A stretch of DNA of 7,049 nt from Ignavibacteria bacterium (lineage in GTDB: Bacteria; Bacteroidota; Ignavibacteria; Tepidaquicellales; Tepidaquicellaceae). The position numbers were made by a program, and so were the translations under genes. Positions 1 through 5,531 of the stretch are shown here, in pieces. The notes beneath the pieces were generated by a model. The model did no database searches and was not told the DNA's origin. It was given only the letters and a program-made list of their open reading frames with translations. The stretch covers positions 1 through 7,049 of the forward strand of contig JAGPCH010000072.1 in NCBI GenBank assembly GCA_018058125.1, given 5' to 3'. Numbering within the stretch: the first letter of the stretch is position 1; each line of letters opens with the position of its first letter.

Positions 1-1
1 C

Positions 2-775
2 GGTACAGTAACTCCGCTCGCTCAGCCGGGTAATCCGAAACCGAGAATTTTCAGATTAAAAAAGGATGAAGCCATAATTAACCGTCTGGGTTTTAATAAT
101 AAAGGAGCTGATGAATTATACCGTAATATTCTTAAAGCCAGAAAGCATGTGGGAAATGATTTTGTAATTGGCGTCAACATTGGCAAAAATAAAATCACTC
201 CGATCAAAGATGCAGTTGCTGATTATAAAATATGTTTTGAAAAACTGTTTAATGTTGCGGATTATTTTACAATAAATATTTCCTCACCAAATACTGAAGG
301 ATTGCGTCTGCTTCAGGAAGAGGAATATCTTGACGAACTATTATCGGAAATACAGACATTAAACCAATCGTTATCCCATATCATGGCATCAAAAACGAAA
401 TGTGTTTTTCTCAAAATTGCTCCCGATCTTTCTCCGGAAATGACAGGAATGATCTTTAATTTAGTAAAAAAAAATAAACTCTCAGGGATCATAGCTACCA
501 ATACTACCATCGAAAGAGTAAATTTGAAATCAGACGTCAATGAACAAGGAGGACTCAGCGGAAAACCTTTAAGGGTAATGTCAAATAATGTTTTAAAAAT
601 ATTGTTTGATCTTAATAAAGTTGATTCAGATAATCCTCTTACACTGATTGGGGTAGGCGGTGTTTTTGGAAAAGATGATTATGAAACTAAGAGAGAGAAT
701 GGTGCTTCGCTTGTTCAGATATACACAGGACTAATTTATGAAGGTCCTTCAATTATGAAAAAAATATTAAATTAA
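2..775 (+). CDS. pyrD: Dihydroorotate dehydrogenase (quinone), class 2; 5' end cut by window
   Basis: Oxidises dihydroorotate to orotate in pyrimidine synthesis, passing electrons through FMN to membrane quinone. The frame is open from base 2, so 257 codons are visible; full class 2 enzymes are about 340-350 residues, so roughly 85-100 N-terminal residues lie outside. Visible family motifs, numbered in the fragment, are GTVTP at 1-5, QPGNPKPR at 8-15 and NRLGFNN at 27-33. The active-site loop is NISSPNTEGLR, with the catalytic-base serine of class 2 enzymes at residue 95 (codon 284-286). Others are the lysine of LKIAPDL, the ATNTT strand, GLSGKP, GVGGV, and the FMN-phosphate-binding end VQIYTGLIYEGP. 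The serine base and the PQPGNPKPR/GFNN motifs separate it from the class 1 (cysteine-base) enzymes. The usual proline in SPNTPGLR is glutamate here. The GTG at 149 is only an internal valine codon. The gene heads a tight run with the rhomboid gene 14 bases downstream. Confidence 0.96.
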   Translation, partial: GTVTPLAQPGNPKPRIFRLKKDEAIINRLGFNNKGADELYRNILKARKHVGNDFVIGVNIGKNKITPIKDAVADYKICFEKLFNVADYFTINISSPNTEGLRLLQEEEYLDELLSEIQTLNQSLSHIMASKTKCVFLKIAPDLSPEMTGMIFNLVKKNKLSGIIATNTTIERVNLKSDVNEQGGLSGKPLRVMSNNVLKILFDLNKVDSDNPLTLIGVGGVFGKDDYETKRENGASLVQIYTGLIYEGPSIMKKILN

Positions 776-789
776 TAAAAAAATATATT

Positions 790-1431
790 TTGGAATTTTT
801 AAGTGGTCTCACAGAATCTCCCGTAACATTGACTTTGCTTGTTGCAAACATATCTATATCTATCTGGGCAATGTACGGTAATCCGGTATATATGCAAAAA
901 TTTTCGGAATGGCCGTATCAGGTTGTTTATGAAAAGCAATATTACCAGATGTTCACTTCAGCTTTTTTACATGCTAATTTTGCGCATTTGTTTTTTAACA
1001 TGTTTGCATTGTTTACTTTCGGAAGTTTTCTGGAAAGTTTTTTTATAAATAATTTCGGAAGCTTTGAAGGAAGTCTTTATTTCTTCCTGATCTATTTCAT
1101 TAGCCTGGCTTTTGGCTCTGTACTTTCGGTGATCTTTCATTATAAGAATCCTCTATACGTTGCAGTCGGTGCTTCCGGCGCTGTTTCGGGAATTGTATTC
1201 TCTTACATAATATTCTTTCCGGAAAGCATGCTGTATGTATTTTTCATTCCAATGCCTGCATATTTGTTTGCATTCCTTTGGATAGCTTTTTCTGTTTACG
1301 GAATGAAAAGCAAACTCGGAAATATCGGACACGAAGCTCATCTTGGGGGAGCAATTGGAGGTGTCATATCAACATTAATTCTTATCGATGGTTCGATGAG
1401 AGTTTTGTTAAGTCATTTCGGTCTAAGCTAA
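790..1431 (+). CDS. Rhomboid-family intramembrane serine protease
   Basis: Predicted polytopic inner-membrane protease that cleaves transmembrane segments of other proteins; the substrate is unknown. The 213-residue product has six hydrophobic segments, at roughly 12-29, 65-85, 96-117, 124-143, 147-170 and 184-199, which is the minimal bacterial rhomboid core. The catalytic dyad is complete: Ser129 in GASG, and His184 in AHLGGAIGG of the last segment. The second-segment signature HANFAHLFFN gives H61, H66 and N70, matching the His/Asn residues near the oxyanion site of E. coli GlpG. There is no extra cytoplasmic or zinc-binding domain. The start is TTG at 790: the frame is open upstream only to 742, and the first ATG (871) would remove most of the first membrane segment. 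No Shine-Dalgarno sequence is visible. It lies 14 bases after pyrD and 15 before the CPXCG gene, so it is probably co-transcribed. The subfamily (GlpG versus other rhomboids) cannot be settled by eye. Confidence 0.93.
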   Translation: MEFLSGLTESPVTLTLLVANISISIWAMYGNPVYMQKFSEWPYQVVYEKQYYQMFTSAFLHANFAHLFFNMFALFTFGSFLESFFINNFGSFEGSLYFFLIYFISLAFGSVLSVIFHYKNPLYVAVGASGAVSGIVFSYIIFFPESMLYVFFIPMPAYLFAFLWIAFSVYGMKSKLGNIGHEAHLGGAIGGVISTLILIDGSMRVLLSHFGLS

Positions 1432-1446
1432 TCATAGAAAAATTTA

Positions 1447-1638
1447 ATGGATAATGTAATTGAATATAATTGTCCCTACTGCGGAGAAATTAACTGTACT
1501 GAAGTATTTATCTCAGATGGAAGAAATCAAAATTTCGTAAATGACTGTGAAGTCTGTTGCAGACCAATAGAATTGAAAGTTAATTTCGACATAGAAGGTA
1601 ATCCGGATATCGAAATTAAAAACGATGATGGTTATTGA
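1447..1638 (+). CDS. CPXCG-motif cysteine-rich small protein, putative zinc ribbon
   Basis: A 63-residue acidic protein of unknown function that matches the CPXCG cysteine-rich family. It has two CxxC knuckles, C9-P-Y-C12 followed by GE, and C34-E-V-C37, in the DCEVCCRP context typical of the family, with extra cysteines at C17 and C38. The pair of knuckles about 22 residues apart suggests one bound metal ion, most likely zinc; metal binding is inferred, not shown. The acidic C-terminal tail (IEIKNDDGY) is also common in such proteins. The start is ATG at 1447, only 15 bases after the rhomboid stop, so translation is probably coupled within the same transcript. It ends 21 bases before the stop codon of the opposing large oxidoreductase gene. 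The family is widespread as a stand-alone small protein, and no partner can be named from this context. Confidence 0.88.
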   Translation: MDNVIEYNCPYCGEINCTEVFISDGRNQNFVNDCEVCCRPIELKVNFDIEGNPDIEIKNDDGY

Positions 1639-1659
1639 TTAAAAATGAATTCCTGCAAT

Positions 1660-4600
1660 TTATTTTTCAAACAAATCTGCCGGAATTGAAGCAGTTTCTT
1701 CTTTAAAGGAAAAAAGATGAGTCAGATATAAATTACTCATTTTTTCCAAAACTGAATTAGCTTTCAGCCTTTGATTCAGATTATCAAAATCCACGTAGTC
1801 AAGAAACTGATCCTGATTGAAACAGGAAAATACAAAAGTTTCCTTACCGGTTTCGGGATCAATGTGTTTCTGCAGACATTGCGCGCAGATCTCTTTCATC
1901 ATGCATTGCATAGGCGAGTTAATACTTCCTATCGCAACATGCTCGCCAAGAAAGTCTTTTAATACTGTATATCTTGATTCTTTAACAGCTTTCATCATCC
2001 TGTCACTTCCTATTGCAATGATCCTGTTAATGGTTTTAAAATCAAACAATTTGTTTTCACTGAGTTTGCAATAATTGATCATAGACTCAACAATATTGCC
2101 TTCCATCCAAAGATCCTGTTCACGGTCGGGGAGAATCTTTTCTCCGAAATCATTACTCCAAATTACCTGATCTGCATACTTTTCTATTTCTCTTTTTTTA
2201 TAAATATCCTCTGAGTTTTTGTATCCGGCAAAATAAATTACCCTATTATTGTTTTCTTTTAATGCATGTGCAATTGAGAAAAGAACAGCATTTCCAAGAC
2301 CGCCACCGGCTAGAAGTACGTTTTCATTTTTTGGAATATGTGTAGGAGTTCCGGTAGGTCCCATTACAACTATCCTTTCACCTTTTTTCAAAGTCGCAAC
2401 TAATCTTGAAGATACACCCATCTCTAAAACGATCATGGACAGCAAACCTTTTTCCACATTTGTAAGTGAACCTGTCATTGCAAGTCCTTCCATTGTAAGA
2501 ATTGTATCATTGATCTTTTCCGAATTCACCTCATAGTTCTGCATTCTGTAAAACTGACCCGGCTTGAATTTTTCTACGGCGAATGGAGCTTTAACTATAA
2601 CTTCCACTATAGTAGGAGTGAGACGAATGACTTCCCTTACCGTCGCCATAAATCCATCGTCCATAATTGCTGTCATCCTCTCAAATTTTGACATGCGCTC
2701 TTTTACGGAATCAGTATCATTTTTTATTTCCGATAACTCTCTTTGAAACAAGTCTGTGATTTTTTTATACCCGTCTTTAGCTGAAGCCATTGCTTTCACA
2801 ACATTACCTGCATAGTCGGGATGATTATCTCCGTAAAATGAAATAAATTTTCCGTTTTTGTTATATGAAGTAAAAAATCCCTTTTCATTTTTTCCGGCGG
2901 GAATGAGATCTGTTCCTGAAAATTTATAGGCTTTAAAAAAATAATTATCATCATCAAGTTCGAATGTACCGGGATACTCTTTTTCATAAATAATATTAGG
3001 AGAAGTTCCTGCAGCTACCATTACTGATTTTGCTTTCATAGTATGTAACTCCGGGTTGTTTTTCCTTTTGAATGTCATTTCTTTTATTGCACCGTATTCA
3101 TCTCCTATTGCTTCTACAGGATTCATATTCTCCGCAAAACTTATGCCTTCATTCAGAGCTTTGATGACTTCTTCATGATTTAGTCTGTATGCCGGCGAAT
3201 CAGTCATTCTTTTCCGGTAAGCAATTGTGACTCCTCCCCATTCATTTTCAAGCGAAAGGATATCGGGTTCTCTGTTTTCCTTTTTTGAATTTGCATATTC
3301 TTCCCGTATAAGTTTGCCGTGTTCTATAAAAGTTTTCATTATCCCTTTTTCTCTGTCATCAAAGATCTCAAAAAATTTATTTTCACCATCTACGCCTGAG
3401 AGTTTTTCATATTTATCAAGTACTTTTAAAACCTGCACAGGATAATAAGCGAGTAATTCTGTGGCAGTGTCAATAGCCGTCAGACCGCCGCCGATCACAA
3501 CTGCCGGAAGCTGTATCTGTAGATTTGCGGGATTATTTTCTTTAGCCGCTCCGGTTAGCTGAAGACTCATCAGAAAGTCAGAAGCTTTTTTTATTCCGGT
3601 GATAAGATTATTTTTAATATTAATCACGGTAGGTTTACCCGCACCTGTTGCAATTGCAATATGGTCAAATCCAAGATCCCAGGCATCTTCAATTGTAATG
3701 GTGCCGCCAAACCTAACACCGTCATACAGACTGAAAAATTCACGTCTTGCAAGATTAATATAAATTGCTGTTAGAAAATTTTTATCCCACCTTACAGTAA
3801 TACCATATTCAGAAACTCCGCCGAATCCCTGTAACACTCTTTCATCAAGTTCTTTCTGAATTTCCTCATTAAAATATTTTACGGGTTCAGGGAATTGAAT
3901 AAATCCTTTGCTGTCTTTAGAGCCGGTATATTCGGAATTTACTTTTTCTATTTTAAGCGCGTCAATTCCGGTAACAGCAAAACCTTCGTTGAGAAGGTAA
4001 TGAGCTAAAGTATAACCGGCCGGACCCATTCCTACAACCATTATATGCTTTCCATTATATGGAAGAGAGAATGGTCGTTTTATATTTAAAGGATTCCAGC
4101 GAGTCAGAAGAGAATAAATTTCAAAACCATAGGGAAGTTTAAACACATCAGTTAATACACTTGTCTCGATCTCAGGAATATTGACAGGCTCCTGTGTCTG
4201 ATAAATACAGCTTTTCATACAATCATTACATATTCTGTGTCCTGTACCCGGGAGATTGGGATTGTCAATAACTACTAATGCCAGTGCAGCTATAGGCAAA
4301 CCCTGCTTACGGACAAAATGCATCTCAGAGATCTTTTCATTTAACGGACAACCGCTAAGTTCGATTTTCAATGGATTTAATTTCAGTTTTTTATCTTTAT
4401 CGAAGAGTCCTTTAGAACATGAATCTTTTTCCCTTCCGTGACAATAGATACAATAATCTATTTCATTATGGATCTGTCTTTTATTCATTCTCCGGTCTGT
4501 AAGTTTAAAACCGTTCCGGTAATGAACTTTGAAATCAGGTGCTTTTATTAATTCCGGCAGCTCCGGATCAGGGTTAACGTGCTTTACAAGGTTTGAAAAA

Positions 4601-5343
4601 TCGAGCTTTTCTGATTCGGAGAAAATGACCCAGCCGGTTGTATCTTTATCATGAAGTTTTTTTGCAAAGATCCATTTCTCTGTAACTGATAGTAAAAGTT
4701 TTATTATTTCCGTATCAGAGGTATCATCCTTAATGTTCATATAATTATCTGATTCTGCTGATTTTACAAGTGTTATCAAATTATCCGCTTTGTTTTTTAT
4801 TTCCTCCGGTATAGTAAAATTCTCCGGAGCGAATTTATCTCCGTCAAAAAACCATCTGAAGTTTTTTTCAATTTCCACCAAGTCAATGACAAATTCAGAA
4901 ATTGCTTTTTCTTTGTCATCCATGGTATCCGGCCCAAAAGCAGTTCTGATCTTTGTAATAAAACTGTTGAGAGATTTCCAGTCTTCGTAATTTACGATTT
5001 CATTTTTGAATTTCTTTATAATTTTTTTTTGAAAGTAGTTCTTTAGTTCAAGAACTTTTTTTTCGTATTCTGTTTCGGATAGAAATTTTTCCCTGTAATT
5101 TTCTAGTTGAAAAAGAGCTATGAGAAAATCATTCAGGACTAAAGATGCATTTATCAGAATATCAGATATCTGACTTTCCGAAAGACCTACACCTTTAGAA
5201 TCTCTGTAGCTGACAAATTTGTTGTAATTTATCCCGTCCTTATTCTGAAAAAATCTATAAAAATCTTCTGAGAGATCTTTTAATCTTTGCGGATCAAAAA
5301 GATCTTTGAAATCGTATCCGGATTCCGAATTAATAAAATTCAT
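1660..5343 (-). CDS. Giant Nfn-like flavoprotein: GltD-type and PyrK-type modules fused (1227 aa)
   Basis: Multi-cofactor pyridine-nucleotide oxidoreductase; the reaction is not established. Residues 1-290 are an unrecognised, probably helical region. Residues 298-379 hold seven cysteines (C298, C301, C309, C332, C372, C375, C379), resembling the N-terminal [4Fe-4S] segment of GltD/NfnL/dihydropyrimidine dehydrogenase. A first dinucleotide fold (VVGMGPAG, 436-443) should bind FAD, and a second (VVIGGGLTAID, 615-625) NAD(P)H. The GD near 838 followed by VVKAMASAKDG closes the GltD-like module. From about 895 comes a ferredoxin-reductase-like FAD domain (FKPGQFYRMQ, 926-935), then an NAD site (LLAGGGLGNA, 1010-1019) and a PyrK-like cluster site (C1147, C1153, C1156, C1174). 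The cytoplasm is the likely location, since no signal peptide or membrane segment is seen. ATG at 5343 is the start, with no Shine-Dalgarno. From memory, similarly long proteins occur in other phyla under names such as pyridine nucleotide-disulfide oxidoreductase. NADH/NADPH/ferredoxin transhydrogenation is plausible; glutamate synthase activity is unlikely because no GltB-type partner is present. Confidence 0.9.
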   Translation of the reverse strand: MNFINSESGYDFKDLFDPQRLKDLSEDFYRFFQNKDGINYNKFVSYRDSKGVGLSESQISDILINASLVLNDFLIALFQLENYREKFLSETEYEKKVLELKNYFQKKIIKKFKNEIVNYEDWKSLNSFITKIRTAFGPDTMDDKEKAISEFVIDLVEIEKNFRWFFDGDKFAPENFTIPEEIKNKADNLITLVKSAESDNYMNIKDDTSDTEIIKLLLSVTEKWIFAKKLHDKDTTGWVIFSESEKLDFSNLVKHVNPDPELPELIKAPDFKVHYRNGFKLTDRRMNKRQIHNEIDYCIYCHGREKDSCSKGLFDKDKKLKLNPLKIELSGCPLNEKISEMHFVRKQGLPIAALALVVIDNPNLPGTGHRICNDCMKSCIYQTQEPVNIPEIETSVLTDVFKLPYGFEIYSLLTRWNPLNIKRPFSLPYNGKHIMVVGMGPAGYTLAHYLLNEGFAVTGIDALKIEKVNSEYTGSKDSKGFIQFPEPVKYFNEEIQKELDERVLQGFGGVSEYGITVRWDKNFLTAIYINLARREFFSLYDGVRFGGTITIEDAWDLGFDHIAIATGAGKPTVINIKNNLITGIKKASDFLMSLQLTGAAKENNPANLQIQLPAVVIGGGLTAIDTATELLAYYPVQVLKVLDKYEKLSGVDGENKFFEIFDDREKGIMKTFIEHGKLIREEYANSKKENREPDILSLENEWGGVTIAYRKRMTDSPAYRLNHEEVIKALNEGISFAENMNPVEAIGDEYGAIKEMTFKRKNNPELHTMKAKSVMVAAGTSPNIIYEKEYPGTFELDDDNYFFKAYKFSGTDLIPAGKNEKGFFTSYNKNGKFISFYGDNHPDYAGNVVKAMASAKDGYKKITDLFQRELSEIKNDTDSVKERMSKFERMTAIMDDGFMATVREVIRLTPTIVEVIVKAPFAVEKFKPGQFYRMQNYEVNSEKINDTILTMEGLAMTGSLTNVEKGLLSMIVLEMGVSSRLVATLKKGERIVVMGPTGTPTHIPKNENVLLAGGGLGNAVLFSIAHALKENNNRVIYFAGYKNSEDIYKKREIEKYADQVIWSNDFGEKILPDREQDLWMEGNIVESMINYCKLSENKLFDFKTINRIIAIGSDRMMKAVKESRYTVLKDFLGEHVAIGSINSPMQCMMKEICAQCLQKHIDPETGKETFVFSCFNQDQFLDYVDFDNLNQRLKANSVLEKMSNLYLTHLFSFKEETASIPADLFEK

Positions 5344-5354
5344 GTGTTTTAAAA

Positions 5355-5383
5355 ATAATGTTTGTAAATCAGATAATTTTCAA
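5355..5383 (-). promoter_or_regulatory. Weak candidate promoter for the giant oxidoreductase gene
   Basis: On the minus strand, TTGAAA (5383 down to 5378) is followed after 17 bases by CATTAT (5360 down to 5355). The spacing is ideal and the -35 is good, but the -10 matches only moderately. The implied transcription start would lie about five bases before the ATG at 5343, giving an almost leaderless message. The surroundings are very AT-rich, so chance matches are expected. An upstream alternative cannot be excluded. Confidence 0.2.
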
Positions 5384-5450
5384 TTTACAATAAACAGGCT
5401 TTTGTTTAAATGCATATTTTATTGAAATTCACAGAAATAACTTAATAATT

Positions 5451-5478
5451 TTGAAATTAAATTGTCAACACATATAAT
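5451..5478 (+). promoter_or_regulatory. Candidate sigma70-type promoter for purF
   Basis: TTGAAA at 5451-5456, a 16-base spacer, and a perfect TATAAT at 5473-5478. This would start transcription near 5485 and give a leader of roughly 45-50 bases before the TTG start of purF at 5532. It lies in the 188-base divergent intergenic region, where a purF promoter must sit because the gene upstream is on the other strand. AT-richness raises the chance-match rate, but the exact -10 and the position support it. I see no riboswitch-like fold or PurR-like operator in the short leader. Confidence 0.45.
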
Positions 5479-5531
5479 GTTTACCTTTATTCTTTATGTT
5501 CAATAAATTAATTTGAAACTCAAACAATAAT

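Noticed and set aside
149..151. GTG as a possible start for a shorter pyrD-like protein
   Set aside because: The frame is open and clearly homologous to PyrD upstream to base 2 (GTVTP, QPGNPKPR, GFNN motifs), so this is an internal valine codon.
1639..1690. Possible bidirectional terminator between the convergent CPXCG and oxidoreductase genes
   Set aside because: The gap is only 21 bases and shows no stable stem followed by a T-run. The AATTCC/GGAATT pair nearby is short, about 30 bases apart, and partly inside the coding region.
1660..5343. Annotating the large gene as glutamate synthase small subunit (gltD) or pyrK
   Set aside because: The GltD-like and PyrK-like parts are both real, but no gltB or class 1B pyrD partner is in the window. 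The 1227-residue architecture fits neither gene.
1660..5343. Plus-strand open frames of 60-95 codons lying opposite the large gene
   Set aside because: They overlap a long, clearly homologous coding region on the other strand and show no recognisable protein features, so they are shadows.
5344..5531. Riboswitch, small RNA or repeat in the divergent intergenic region
   Set aside because: The 188 bases are simple AT-rich sequence with no convincing paired stems or conserved purine-riboswitch-like core. Only promoter-like elements can be proposed.
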